A stretch of DNA of 64,000 nucleotides from JAJTHC01 sp044358835 (GCA_044358835.1 JBIKNF010000007.1:27172-91171); one strand, 5' to 3'; shown: positions 34,660-43,794, counted from the stretch's first letter. Program-made: numbers and translations. The notes: generated by a model from the letters alone, not told the origin.

Positions 34660-34865
34660 TGGGGGTTAAGCCATTTCGTGGTGTTGAATGGGGATTGTCC
34701 TCTCCCTATTAGGCCCGCAACTAGAGGTTTGGGGTTGTTGTTGTTATTTCTTCTTAATTCGTCCCTCAATGGGGGTTGTTTTTCTTTTTTTCTCTCTCTC
34801 AAAGCAGTACATTTAATATACAATAGGAAAGAACGATAAAAAAACCCTTAAATGAAGGAGCTTAC

Positions 34866-35642
34866 ATGCCCCACGCATCGAAACCGCCTAAAATGCTCAA
34901 GCTTTGGATGCCTCGAACCCATGTAACAAAAGGAGATTCCGCCCTTTCTCAATCCCTTCAACACGAAGGGATTTTGGTGCTTGAACACGCTTTACAGGAC
35001 ATTACAAAAATAGGTCATTTGGCCCTTGACCTTAATTTTCAACCCGTTTGGTGGGTGTTTACGTCAGCCATTGCGGTGCGAGAATGGGCCAAATACCTCG
35101 AAAATACAGGGCAAACCCACCTTGGCCAAGGCGTCCACATTGCTTGTGTGGGTCAGGCTACTGCAAATGCCGTAAAAACCTATTTAAAACGACCCGCTGA
35201 TTTTGTACCTACCGCAGCGCAAGACGCCACTTACTTCACCACGGCGTTTAATCAACACCACCCAACGCCCACCTCATGTTTGTGGGTGTGTAGCGCCTTG
35301 GCCGAAGATACCGTGCTAAGAGGTCTAAAAGCCGGGGGGCATAAGGTCAGACAGCTCCCCCTGTATGAACCCGTGGCTTTAAAGCCCGCGGCTTTAGAAC
35401 AATGCCTGCAAGAAGCCACGGCTTTTTCACCTGATGTAGGCCTTTTGAGCAGCCCCAGCAATGTGGACATTTTGGCACGTATGGGGGCCTTTGAACGGGT
35501 GCTACTGACGCAATGGATTTGCCTAGGCCCGCGGAGCTTTGAAGCGGCTTTACGGGCAGGGGTGCCTGTTCGACTAAAGATGTTGGAGCATCCCACTGCA
35601 GCGGCGATTGTAGAGGCTTGCTTATACCAATTAAACGATTAA
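34866..35642 (+). CDS. hemD: Uroporphyrinogen-III synthase
   Basis: Cyclises hydroxymethylbilane with inversion of ring D to give uroporphyrinogen III for haem and related tetrapyrroles. HemD sequences are poorly conserved, but the two-domain pattern is seen: VWWVFTSAIAVREWAKYL, IACVGQATANAVKTYL, and later DVGLLSSPSNVDILARMG with WICLGPRSFEAALRAG. The ATG at 34866 has AAGGAG six bases upstream. The last residues, LYQLND-stop, are encoded by the inverted end of the 148-bp repeat (YQLND at 35625-35639), exactly as in coaX, so the natural C-terminus was replaced or slightly extended. Good confidence. Confidence 0.88.
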   Translation: MPHASKPPKMLKLWMPRTHVTKGDSALSQSLQHEGILVLEHALQDITKIGHLALDLNFQPVWWVFTSAIAVREWAKYLENTGQTHLGQGVHIACVGQATANAVKTYLKRPADFVPTAAQDATYFTTAFNQHHPTPTSCLWVCSALAEDTVLRGLKAGGHKVRQLPLYEPVALKPAALEQCLQEATAFSPDVGLLSSPSNVDILARMGAFERVLLTQWICLGPRSFEAALRAGVPVRLKMLEHPTAAAIVEACLYQLND

Positions 35643-35916
35643 ATAGCGTCTGGCGTCTTCGTTGTCGCTCAGGTTCTCGATGTGCTTATGTACGTTTATG
35701 TACACTTCACCCATCTGCGAGTCTAGGCTCCTAGAATCCACCTATAGGAGGCTCTGCAAAAGTTCAAGTCGGATGAAGATTCAAGGAAAAATAAACGGCT
35801 TTTGAGGCGTGTAGACCTACTACATAACGAAAAAACGGCTTGTTTTGACACAGAAGATTCGCCGAATGGGACTTTCGCAGAGCCTCCTATACGCTATTCA
35901 GTCGTTTAAATGGTAT
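35624..35916 (-). repeat. 148-bp palindromic element, copy 2, interrupted by a MITE
   Basis: Starts ATACCAATTAAACGATTAAA inside the hemD end and finishes with TTTAAATGGTAT at 35916. Removing the inserted MITE and one TATA leaves 148 bases, the same length as the copy at 63858. The inverted ends (ATACCAWTTAAACGAYTRAA) and the core blocks are intact. It lies in opposite orientation to copies 1 and 3. Confidence 0.92.
35743..35891. mobile_element. 141-bp MITE flanked by TATA duplication
   Basis: A 141-bp body (35747-35887) begins GGAGGCTCTGCAAAAGT and ends ACTTTCGCAGAGCCTCC. TATA lies on both sides, while the uninterrupted host element has a single TATA at that place (CCACCTATACGC, minus strand of copies 1 and 3). 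This is a clean insertion with a target duplication of TA or TATA, as made by IS630/Tc1-mariner-type transposases. No ORF inside; it would need a transposase supplied in trans. Confidence 0.93.
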
Positions 35917-36023
35917 TAGAAGCAATCCTGTAGGCTAAGGAAATTAAAGGATCGGGTTGGACTAAACAAAGGCTTTGATGGATAATAAAGCGTAAGTCCT
36001 GTTTTAGAGAGAGAACGTTCAAC
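35917..36023. other. Upstream region of the TPR gene
   Basis: About 107 bases after the nested repeats and before the TPR gene at 36024. GAGAGAGAAC just before the ATG may act as ribosome site. Nothing else recognised. Confidence 0.4.
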
Positions 36024-37784
36024 ATGATGACGTGGTTTGAAAACCTGAAAAAACTATGGCACACCATTGGGGCAAGCATCAGCCAAGCCCACGACCATGT
36101 GGATCGCTTTGAACAAGCGGGTGTGACGGGTTCTCCGGCCTTGGCGTTTATGAAACTCGCCGTGCAACAAGCCGAAGCGGGGGACTTAGACGTGGCGTTG
36201 CAAAACTTTCAACAAGCCCTTATTATAGAACCAGAACGCGCCGATATTCATGCCAATTTAGGCATTGTACTTGCCAAAGCGGGCCGCCTAGAAGAAGCGG
36301 AAAGTCGTTTTTCTTTCGCATGCGAAGTCGAGCCCCAACGCGCGATCTATTACGTGTTGTGGGGGGCGTGCTTGGTGGATTTGGGCGATTTGGACAAGGC
36401 TTGTGTGCAATATGAAACCGCCATTGCCTTAAAGCCTCGGCATGTAGAGCCCTGGATCAATTGGGCCTTGGCCCTAAGCCGAGCCGGACATACCGAAGAA
36501 GCCTTGCTTAAACTCAAGCAGGTGTTACAATTTAGCCCCAGCCATCCGCAAGCGTTTTACCTGTGGGGCGCTATTTTGGCCGAAAAAAAGCAGTATCAAG
36601 ACGCGTTTAATAAGCTGAATACCTGCCTAAAATACGAAGCCCATCACACCGATGCCTTACTCCTTTCTGCGGTACTGCAACGAAAGCTTGGGCACCCTGA
36701 AGCTGCCATAGCCTTACTTGAAACTTTACAAAGCCTACTGCCCGACAAACCCGAAGCCTTACACGTATGGGGCGAATGTTACTTGAGCTTAAATCAGTTA
36801 CCCCAAGCCCAAGCCTACATTGAAGAAGCGCTCTTTTTACGGCCAGATTCCCCGGAAATCCTGTTAAGTCAAGCCCGCCTCTTAGACGCCCAAGGTCGTG
36901 TGCATCTCGCCTTAAGCCTTTTAGAAGGGCTAGACGCACAAGGGCCTCCCCCCAAAGAACTGTTTCAAGTTTGGGCGGATGTATTGGTGCGTCTAGGCGA
37001 TTTTCCTCAAGCGCTAAAGGTGCTAAACAAGCAAGCCACCCTTTCTTTAGATGAAGAGGAGGCCTTGGTATATTTTAAAACACGTTTGACGGTTTTAAGC
37101 CGATTAGGAACCAAAGGAGCCTTCAAGCAAAGTTTAAGCGAAGCCCAAGCACGCTTTCCCACAGAACGCGGGTTTCAATTTGCCCAAGCGTGCCTGCTTG
37201 TTCAAGAAGGACGCTATAGCGAAGCACTAATCGCTTTTCGTGACGTCAGCGAAACCACCACCGAATTTAAAGAAGCCCCCCTTAACGTGGGCCTTTTATT
37301 ACTTCAGTGCCATCATTTAGAAGAGGCATTGCGTTACTTAAGGGTACTGTATCGGCAAAACCCTAGCGATTCCCTTACCATCACCTGTTACGCGCTGGCT
37401 CAACTGGCCAGTGAACAAGAAAAAGACGCCTTTTCAAAGCTAGAAGCCCTTTGCACTCAAGCTAAAAATCCTCCCTTAGAAGCGCTTTCGGCATGGGTTT
37501 ACGCCACCGCCTTATGGCAACCTGAAGCCTTAGAAGCGTTACTAGGCCGTTATTTGCCTTTAGAAGGGGAGGGATCTTGCGTCTTACATTGGCAGTTTGC
37601 TCAAGCCGTCGCCTATTATGTGTTGCATCAGCCAGAAGATGCGCCCCCCCGCAATGTGGGTAGTTTGCATGAAGCCAGCCAGTTATGGCAGGGCTTGCAA
37701 GGAAAAGTCTCAGACCTAAAGGGGCATTCTTTAGAAGCGTGGAAAGACGTGAGCCCATGGCACTTGTGGGTGCTTCATTTGTAA
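36024..37784 (+). CDS. Tetratricopeptide-repeat protein
   Basis: A 586-residue solenoid of TPR units, a protein-interaction scaffold with no predictable partner. At least eight 34-residue units can be read from about residue 45: LQNFQQALIIEPERADIHAN, LGIVLAKAGRLEEAESRFSF, WGACLVDLGDLDKACVQYET, WALALSRAGHTEEALLKLKQ and so on, becoming irregular towards the C-terminus. No signal peptide or membrane helix. It is followed by a lipoprotein gene 79 bases on, possibly in one transcript. Confidence 0.85.
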   Translation: MMTWFENLKKLWHTIGASISQAHDHVDRFEQAGVTGSPALAFMKLAVQQAEAGDLDVALQNFQQALIIEPERADIHANLGIVLAKAGRLEEAESRFSFACEVEPQRAIYYVLWGACLVDLGDLDKACVQYETAIALKPRHVEPWINWALALSRAGHTEEALLKLKQVLQFSPSHPQAFYLWGAILAEKKQYQDAFNKLNTCLKYEAHHTDALLLSAVLQRKLGHPEAAIALLETLQSLLPDKPEALHVWGECYLSLNQLPQAQAYIEEALFLRPDSPEILLSQARLLDAQGRVHLALSLLEGLDAQGPPPKELFQVWADVLVRLGDFPQALKVLNKQATLSLDEEEALVYFKTRLTVLSRLGTKGAFKQSLSEAQARFPTERGFQFAQACLLVQEGRYSEALIAFRDVSETTTEFKEAPLNVGLLLLQCHHLEEALRYLRVLYRQNPSDSLTITCYALAQLASEQEKDAFSKLEALCTQAKNPPLEALSAWVYATALWQPEALEALLGRYLPLEGEGSCVLHWQFAQAVAYYVLHQPEDAPPRNVGSLHEASQLWQGLQGKVSDLKGHSLEAWKDVSPWHLWVLHL

Positions 37785-37863
37785 AGGGGGGGCGTTGAAG
37801 TTTTACACCCAAGCGCCGAAATAGAAGGGTATCTCTCTCGCTCATTCAAAGGAACCTTACGCG

Positions 37864-38919
37864 TTGAAACGTCTGATTTCTTGCAAGTTTTTTACGTCCT
37901 TATGCCTACTTTTCTTATTAAGTGGGAGTCTTTCAGGCTGTTTTCCCCAAGCGGGCCTAAAAGAGATGTGGCAGAAAATGAAGACGTCTGAGCGTATGGA
38001 AGCCTTAAGCTTTCAGTTTAAGGCCATGCGTCGGGATCTTAAAACGCTGTTCAACCCCATTGTTCGCCCTTTTTTATACTACCCCCCCGCCCCTGACGAT
38101 CTTCTTCGCTACAACACGGCGGATGCTCCCTTACTTGAAGCCCACTTGGTAGATGCCTTGGCCTTGAAAAGTGCCCTGGAAAAGGACCTTCGCTTGCCTC
38201 TACTGAATAGACCTCGCATTTACGCGAATAACCCACGGCGGGGGCAAGCAAGCGTATTTTATGGGCAAGCTTCTATGTTAGAAACAGATCCTTTTTGGCA
38301 AGAACCCCCCGTACACGCGTGGGTGCAAACGCATCGATTCAACCCCGCCTTTAGGCAATTATGGAAGCATCACCCCGCGTTAAAGGCACCGATGACGCAT
38401 CAAGCATGGTGGGCTTGGGTTCAAGCCTCCTTGACCCTTCGTGGGCATGATGCTCCACTTTCTGTGCAAAAACAGATGCCACACAACCCCAGTGCGGAAT
38501 TGCAATGGCGTTTGGCGAAAGACTTTCCTTATTTTCCAAGTCACTTGGTGCATGTTAATCAAAGCAAGATGTTGAGTCGTGGTGAAGGGGTGGGGTTTGC
38601 GTTATGGCTTTCGGGCCTGGCAAAAGAACGCCTTAAAACCGCTGAAGACGACTATACAGAATGGTGGGCAAGCCCCATGGCAGATTCTGACGCGCGGGCT
38701 TCGCTGATGGAAGACTGGGCTCGCTTAACACCCACGCAACAACACACCCTTAACATGGCTTACGCCACGGGCTTGTTGGACGCCACCTTAAACGACAAAC
38801 CACCGCATTCGCTTAAAGCCTTAAAATACTGGCCCATTCGTTGGAACGGCCCATTAAGCACCCAAGAAGCGATTCGTCTAATCGCGTGGGCAGAAGCCAA
38901 GCGTCTTGAACCGCTTTAA
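37864..38919 (+). CDS. Putative lipoprotein
   Basis: A 351-residue protein of unknown function with a type II signal peptide: basic MKRLISCK, hydrophobic FFTSLCLLFLLSGSLSG, then a lipobox ending in Cys at about residue 26 (SLSGC). The mature part is soluble, rich in Trp, His and Pro (HAWVQTHRFNPAFRQLWKHH). It starts at a TTG at 37864 with AAAGGA ten bases upstream. Its stop overlaps the end of the convergent flgL by four bases. Probably anchored in a membrane; role unknown. Confidence 0.8.
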   Translation: MKRLISCKFFTSLCLLFLLSGSLSGCFPQAGLKEMWQKMKTSERMEALSFQFKAMRRDLKTLFNPIVRPFLYYPPAPDDLLRYNTADAPLLEAHLVDALALKSALEKDLRLPLLNRPRIYANNPRRGQASVFYGQASMLETDPFWQEPPVHAWVQTHRFNPAFRQLWKHHPALKAPMTHQAWWAWVQASLTLRGHDAPLSVQKQMPHNPSAELQWRLAKDFPYFPSHLVHVNQSKMLSRGEGVGFALWLSGLAKERLKTAEDDYTEWWASPMADSDARASLMEDWARLTPTQQHTLNMAYATGLLDATLNDKPPHSLKALKYWPIRWNGPLSTQEAIRLIAWAEAKRLEPL

Positions 38920-39827
38920 TTTAAGAAGCTAAACAAGCTTTGGGGCAAAATACGCGCCATAATCCCTAGACTCGATTGGTTGAGCTGTTCTTGAAAACGC
39001 AAATCAGTGACCAGCTTGGGCATGTCTACGTCTTGCAAGGTACCGTACAGTTGTGCTGAAAAATCTTGATTGGCTTGGGTACGTTCTTGCGCGGCGTTGA
39101 TTTGATTCAGCGTCGCGCCAATGGTGGCTTGATTAGACAGCAGACTATTCATTTGCGTGGTGAGTAAATCCAGCTGCGTTCGCGTGGTGGTGGTGTCCGC
39201 AGTGGCTAACGCATTTTTCAAATCAATCATTGTTTTAAAAATGCCTGCGGTGGAATCCCCGAGCAAGGTCTCACCAGTGACGTTGATTGTGACGCTTGCG
39301 TTTTTCGCGACATCAATCTCTCGCTGAAAGTTTCCTGAAGAAGGCGTGCCAGAATACGTTACGACATCCCCCACGCGCGCATAAGGCACACTGTTGGTGG
39401 TGGTGCCTGCAAACAGGTGAATATCGCCTTGTTTAAAGTTGCCTAACTGCACCAATTGATCCGTCAACAAATTAATTTCTTTAGAAAGAGATAGCATGCC
39501 CACCGCCCCCGTGGTGACGGTGGCCCCTTGTGTGGCGAGTTCTTTAGCCCGCTGCACGATTTCAACCATTTGCGTTATAGCGGTATCCGTGGCCTTAAGT
39601 TCAGAAATGCCGGTGGCCATGTTTTTAATGAACTGTTCGTCTTCATTCATGCTACGTGTAACGCTGAGCAACTGCGTTACGCCTAAGGGGTCGTCACTAG
39701 CGCGAATAATTTTTCGCCCTAAGGACGCTTGTTCCTGAATTTTATTCAAGCGCACTTGGGATTGTTGTAACCACTGGTTGCTTTGTTGGGATTGGTAGCC
39801 TGTGGCGATGCGTCCGATGCCTGCCAT
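38916..39827 (-). CDS. flgL: Flagellar hook-associated protein 3
   Basis: Junction protein joining hook and flagellin filament, exported by the flagellar apparatus. N-terminal RIATGYQSQQSNQWLQQSQ and QASLGRKIIRASDDPLG are the conserved D0/D1 segments of the flagellin/FlgL family, and the C-terminal helix FSAQLYGTLQDVDMPKLVTD pairs with them. The 303 residues, central GDIHLFAGTTT and C-terminal layout favour FlgL over flagellin. Neither flgK nor flagellin is adjacent. The upstream region contains a GTAAC motif at about 39952. Confidence 0.9.
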   Translation of the reverse strand: MAGIGRIATGYQSQQSNQWLQQSQVRLNKIQEQASLGRKIIRASDDPLGVTQLLSVTRSMNEDEQFIKNMATGISELKATDTAITQMVEIVQRAKELATQGATVTTGAVGMLSLSKEINLLTDQLVQLGNFKQGDIHLFAGTTTNSVPYARVGDVVTYSGTPSSGNFQREIDVAKNASVTINVTGETLLGDSTAGIFKTMIDLKNALATADTTTTRTQLDLLTTQMNSLLSNQATIGATLNQINAAQERTQANQDFSAQLYGTLQDVDMPKLVTDLRFQEQLNQSSLGIMARILPQSLFSFLN

Positions 39828-40053
39828 AATGGGGGTGACTCACTTTTCTCTCTACATTGAAGGTCTCTCTACCTTATAGCATGACAAAGGCGATGGAGGA
39901 TTACATCCACACAGCGATGTATTTTCAAGCAATGTTTGCAAAATGTAACAAGCCCTAGCACAAAACGAAACGCCCGATGCCTTTATGCTAGTACAAAGGC
40001 TTTCAATCAATCAAAACGCTTTTTTAAAGGGATAAAATAGGACTCAAACGATT

Positions 40054-40587
40054 ATGAATATGATGTATCCATATAACGGCGCACGCTTAATGCCCGACTT
40101 TCCAACAGGTTTTACACCCGATGCCACCACCGCTGCGATCGTTCCCGGTTTGGCGTATCAACCGCTCCCCGGCCCAGACGGCATGCCGAGAGGCAACTTC
40201 GATTTAGGCCCGTATACGGATGGTTTCTTAATGAGAAACCCCTACGGCGGGACGCAAGAATTCTTTGATGGTTCCACCTTGTGGAACCGTAACGGCACCA
40301 GTGACGAAGTTAAAAAGCTCATTAACGGCATGGATTTTGGCATTACGCAAATGTCTCAATGGACGCAATGGCAACAAGGTCAGACGCCCTACCCACCCAA
40401 CTTAAGATTCCCAGCCCAATACCCTGCCTTCCCTGGTACTCCTGCCAATCCGTATGGTTCAGGGGCGGAACTTGGGCTTGCTGGAATGGCTTACGGTGGC
40501 ATGTATGGTGGGGGCTACCCCGGGGCCATGAACAATCGCGTGCCGTTTAATCGTCCCGCTGTTCAGCAGCCGGTTCCTCGTGGGTAG
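40054..40587 (+). CDS. Hypothetical Gly/Pro/Tyr-rich protein
   Basis: A 177-residue low-complexity protein rich in Gly, Pro, Tyr, Asn and Met, for example NPYGSGAELGLAGMAYGGMY and GGGYPGAMNN. The first 110 residues look more structured (GTSDEVKKLINGMDFGITQM). No signal peptide by usual rules. It lies between the divergent flgL and the convergent cheD-like gene, so a surface or flagellum-related role is possible but unsupported. ATG at 40054 without a clear ribosome site; a second ATG follows two codons later. Confidence 0.65.
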   Translation: MNMMYPYNGARLMPDFPTGFTPDATTAAIVPGLAYQPLPGPDGMPRGNFDLGPYTDGFLMRNPYGGTQEFFDGSTLWNRNGTSDEVKKLINGMDFGITQMSQWTQWQQGQTPYPPNLRFPAQYPAFPGTPANPYGSGAELGLAGMAYGGMYGGGYPGAMNNRVPFNRPAVQQPVPRG

Positions 40588-40639
40588 GCGTTACCTGTAA
40601 GGGAAGGGCCTTCATCACAAGAATGGAGCGAGGCTTACC

Positions 40640-41227
40640 TTATACAATTTTAATGGTTTCGCCACCCTTCATTTGCACATAAATACGACCATCTACCAGC
40701 AAAAACACGGCATGACGAGGGCGGTTACCAGCGACTTCCGTATGCTGAATGCTCAAGCCCATGCGAGCCAAAGTCGTTCGAGCCGTAATGGCATTTCTGG
40801 CACCGATATTGAGGGGATTCCCGCGTCCGCCACCGAAGGTAAACAGTTGGCTCCCGCCGATTAAGACGCACTGGGTGTTTTCCACACTGGCTCCCAAACG
40901 CTGAAGCTCTTCCCACAGCTTGGGCAAAGCAATATCCGCGTAGCACGCCTTAAACGTACTGTCATCAATAGGTTTTTTAAAACCCGTTGTTTGGGTTTGT
41001 TGAAATTCACTGTCAGGCAACATAATGTAGGCCATCCCCCCAACGTGGGCCGCAGCATCATACATCATTACACATAAACCTGTGGTTACATTCTTGACGT
41101 AGTAATTGGTTTTAGTAAGGGAAGACGCTTGAAAATCGCCAATTTGAACCTCTTCAACATGTGGAAGTTGTTTCAATAAATCGGCTAGTTCAAGATGAGA
41201 AGTGCTTTGGGATTGAGTTTGAATCAT
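40640..41227 (-). CDS. CheD-like protein, active site apparently lost
   Basis: Member of the CheD family of chemoreceptor glutamine deamidases. Family marks are clear: GGMAYIMLPDS, CVLIGGSQLF, NPLNIGARN and TEVAGNRPRHAVF. In active CheD the N-terminal part reads GLGSCV and later GGMAH, giving the catalytic Cys and His. Here the first is shortened to TTGLCVMMYD (about four residues missing around the Cys) and the His is Tyr67. Deamidase activity is therefore unlikely; CheD also binds the phosphatase CheC, and such a binding role could remain. Start at the ATG at 41227 rather than the GTG at 41236. No other che genes nearby. Confidence 0.88.
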   Translation of the reverse strand: MIQTQSQSTSHLELADLLKQLPHVEEVQIGDFQASSLTKTNYYVKNVTTGLCVMMYDAAAHVGGMAYIMLPDSEFQQTQTTGFKKPIDDSTFKACYADIALPKLWEELQRLGASVENTQCVLIGGSQLFTFGGGRGNPLNIGARNAITARTTLARMGLSIQHTEVAGNRPRHAVFLLVDGRIYVQMKGGETIKIV

Positions 41228-41264
41228 GGGAATCACTATGCCTTGCTTTACGGGGTGTGCTGAT

Positions 41265-42155
41265 TTATTTGATGGATTCGTTCAACGTTCTAATTTCACC
41301 TTGACAGGCATGAAGGTGCAACATCAGTTCTTGTAAGGTGTAAGCATCTATATTAAAGCCATGTGCGTTTAGGTAAGTTAAATCTACGGCATACAATAAG
41401 CCGTCATTGCCCATACCATGCCCCATCATCATGCAAAGAGCATCCGCTAAGTGAACAATGCCGAGCAATTGAAACACGTCATCACTCACCTTTTCCTTCA
41501 GTTCACTGGGTTTGTGATGGTAGCGAATCCCGTAAATCATGCGTTCTGGAAACTTCCATTTTTTACCGATGACTTCACCCAATTCACTATGGCTAAAACC
41601 CAACAGTTGACGCTCTGCTTCATCAAAACCTTGTTTGAATTCAATCGCTTGGGCTTCAAGATCTTGAAAGGCATCGCCCACATAGTCATGCAAAATGAGC
41701 TTGCCAATATCTCTTAACACTGCAATCGTAAAAGCCGTGTCGGACTCTTTAAAATCGTAAAGCGTCGCGATTTTTTTGGCATACACAGCCCCTGTCAAAG
41801 CAGCATTCCATAAGTCGCCCTTGCCCAAGCCGTAGCCGGCCAATTGACGATTCAACATTTTTTGAGACAAAATCGCATAGACTTGCGCCTTTAAGGCTTT
41901 TTGCCCTAAAATGGCCACGGCTTCTTTCATGCTGGTAATTTCTCGAGGCAACGCATAGTACGCGGAATTGGACGCTCGTAACATTTGAGCCGTTAATTGA
42001 GGATCCAACTGAATGACTCGGCCCAATTCTTCGGCCGTTACATCAGAATCTTCAAGCATTTGCGAAAGTTTTAAAATCACATCTGGAACAGAAGGCAGTT
42101 TCGTTAATTCTTGACTAATCGATTCTAAAGTCAACTTTTTAGCAGTAGAAACCAT
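41265..42155 (-). CDS. HDOD-domain signalling protein
   Basis: An HDOD (HD-related output domain) protein of about 296 residues, a family tied to regulation of motility, cell cycle or second messengers but usually without hydrolase activity. The HDOD core is visible: LPSVPDVILKLSQMLEDSDV, IQLDPQLTAQMLRASNSAYY, AVAILGQKALKAQVYAI, and LRDIGKLIL, where the HD histidine of true phosphohydrolases is Arg. IRYHHKPSE and VHLADALCMM follow. The ATG at 42155 has AAGTGAG upstream; a GTG at 42167 is an alternative. Adjacent to the cheD-like gene, same strand, 37 bases apart, which suggests a signalling pair. Confidence 0.87.
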   Translation of the reverse strand: MVSTAKKLTLESISQELTKLPSVPDVILKLSQMLEDSDVTAEELGRVIQLDPQLTAQMLRASNSAYYALPREITSMKEAVAILGQKALKAQVYAILSQKMLNRQLAGYGLGKGDLWNAALTGAVYAKKIATLYDFKESDTAFTIAVLRDIGKLILHDYVGDAFQDLEAQAIEFKQGFDEAERQLLGFSHSELGEVIGKKWKFPERMIYGIRYHHKPSELKEKVSDDVFQLLGIVHLADALCMMMGHGMGNDGLLYAVDLTYLNAHGFNIDAYTLQELMLHLHACQGEIRTLNESIK

Positions 42156-42167
42156 GGGTAGACTCAC

Positions 42168-42411
42168 TTTAATTATTTATGGGCAACCGTTACGGGCGTA
42201 CCCTCCATCACTCATTCAACTATAACTCATTTTGTGTCGACGCCTTACTAAAAAACCTTAATTTAAATTAGTGAAGGGATACAAAACGTTAAATGCCCTC
42301 TATATTATAAAGGCGCTTCAAAACATTGTTACATTTCTTCACGTATGGTGTGGCGGTGTGTTTTTGTTACAATAAACAAGTGTTGTTGCAACCATAAGGA
42401 ACCTCTATCTA
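42168..42411. other. Intergenic region upstream of glyA
   Basis: AT-rich, 244-base divergent region. It contains two GTTAC motifs (42327 and 42368), TA-rich promoter-like boxes such as CTATATTATAAAGG and TTACAATAAA, and the ribosome site AAGGAACC 12 bases before the glyA ATG. No riboswitch fold was recognised by eye. Confidence 0.4.
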
Positions 42412-43734
42412 ATGTCTTCCCTTTGCCCCCTTGCTTCTGTAGATCCTGAAATTTACGCCATTACACAGGCTGAACTCAAGCGCCAACAATCGACCCTTGA
42501 AATGATTGCCAGTGAAAACTTCACCAGCCTTGCTGTGATGCAAGCCTGTAGCACAGTGCTGACCAATAAATACGCCGAAGGGCAACCGGGTAAACGTTAT
42601 TACGCGGGTTGTGAAATCGTCGATCAAGCTGAAAATCTCGCCATTGAACGAGCCAAACAGCTGTTTGGGGCCTTTCACGTCAACGTGCAACCCCATAGTG
42701 GAGCCCAAGCCAACATGGCCGCTTTTATGGCCGCAGGCTTAAAAGCAGACGACACCATTATGGGCATGGATCTTTCTCATGGGGGGCATTTGACGCATGG
42801 TTCACCCGTCAACTTTTCAGGCATGTACTACAACGTGGTATCCTACGGGGTGGATGCCCAAAGCGAGCGCCTGAATTACGACGAAATTCGTCGTTTGGCG
42901 GTGGAACACCAGCCCAAGTTAATTATTTGTGGCACCAGTGCCTACCCCAGAAATATCGATTTTGCTCGCTTTCGTGCCATTGCCGATGAAGTCGGCGCGG
43001 TGGTTTTGGCGGATATTTCCCATATTTCAGGACTGGTAGTCGCTGGTATTCACCCCAGCCCCTTTCCCCATTGCCAGTTGGTCACCACCACCACACATAA
43101 AACCTTGCGTGGCCCTCGAGGCGGCATTATAATGTCTGCCGATGAAACCTTCGCCAAAGCCATTGACAAAGCCACCTTCCCTGGGATTCAAGGGGGGCCG
43201 TTGATGCACATTATTGCCGCCAAAGCCGTGGCCTTTAAAGAAGCCCTCAGCCCTGCGTTCAAACAATATGCCCAGCAAGTGGCCGAAAATGCGCAGATTT
43301 TAGCCAGCACCTTGCAAGAACGTGGGGTTAAAATCACCACTGGCGGAACGGACACCCACTTACTAGTGATTGACTTTACGCCTCAAAACAAAACAGGCAA
43401 AGAAATGCAACAGCTGTTTGAAGACATTGGCGTCACAGCCAATAAAAACACGGTGCCTAATGACACACACAGCCCCTTTATTACCAGTGGCGTGCGATTG
43501 GGTACGCCCGCTTTGACGACTCGAGGGTTTGACGCCCCTGCGATGAAAACGCTCGCCCATATTTTGGCGGATGCCATTCTGCTTGAAAACCCTCCACTCG
43601 CAGAACTCAAAGCACGCATCCACGCGCTGGGCGAACAGTTCCCCTTGTACCCCGAATGGTCTGGTGCCTCATCAACTCCAGGATCGTTTGAACCTGTCTC
43701 CGTTGCTCAGCCCCCCAGTGAAGTCACCTGCTAA
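42412..43734 (+). CDS. glyA: Serine hydroxymethyltransferase
   Basis: PLP enzyme converting serine and tetrahydrofolate to glycine and 5,10-methylene-THF, the main one-carbon source. Diagnostic segments are EMIASENFTS, NKYAEGQPGKRYYAGCE, HSGAQANMAAFMA, LSHGGHLTHGSPVNFSG and VTTTTHKTLRGPRGG, in which the lysine after TTTTH binds PLP. At 440 residues it has about 20 extra C-terminal residues. It heads a probable transcript with the WecA/MraY-like gene 60 bases on, across a CGGTTGCG/CGCAACCG hairpin. Firm. Confidence 0.97.
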   Translation: MSSLCPLASVDPEIYAITQAELKRQQSTLEMIASENFTSLAVMQACSTVLTNKYAEGQPGKRYYAGCEIVDQAENLAIERAKQLFGAFHVNVQPHSGAQANMAAFMAAGLKADDTIMGMDLSHGGHLTHGSPVNFSGMYYNVVSYGVDAQSERLNYDEIRRLAVEHQPKLIICGTSAYPRNIDFARFRAIADEVGAVVLADISHISGLVVAGIHPSPFPHCQLVTTTTHKTLRGPRGGIIMSADETFAKAIDKATFPGIQGGPLMHIIAAKAVAFKEALSPAFKQYAQQVAENAQILASTLQERGVKITTGGTDTHLLVIDFTPQNKTGKEMQQLFEDIGVTANKNTVPNDTHSPFITSGVRLGTPALTTRGFDAPAMKTLAHILADAILLENPPLAELKARIHALGEQFPLYPEWSGASSTPGSFEPVSVAQPPSEVTC

Positions 43735-43740
43735 TGCCTA

Positions 43741-43763
43741 CGGTTGCGGAAGCTTCGCAACCG
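43741..43763 (+). other. Intergenic hairpin between glyA and the glycosyltransferase gene
   Basis: CGGTTGCG and CGCAACCG form a perfect 8-bp stem around GAAGCTT. There is no U-run, so it is more likely an RNA processing or stability hairpin than a terminator. Confidence 0.55.
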
Positions 43764-43794
43764 ACTGGACGCCTAGAAAGAAGGAAGCCTTTTT

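Noticed and set aside
38916..39827. Flagellin
   Set aside because: The length, the GDIHLFAGT segment and the lack of a flagellin-type C-terminal end fit FlgL better.
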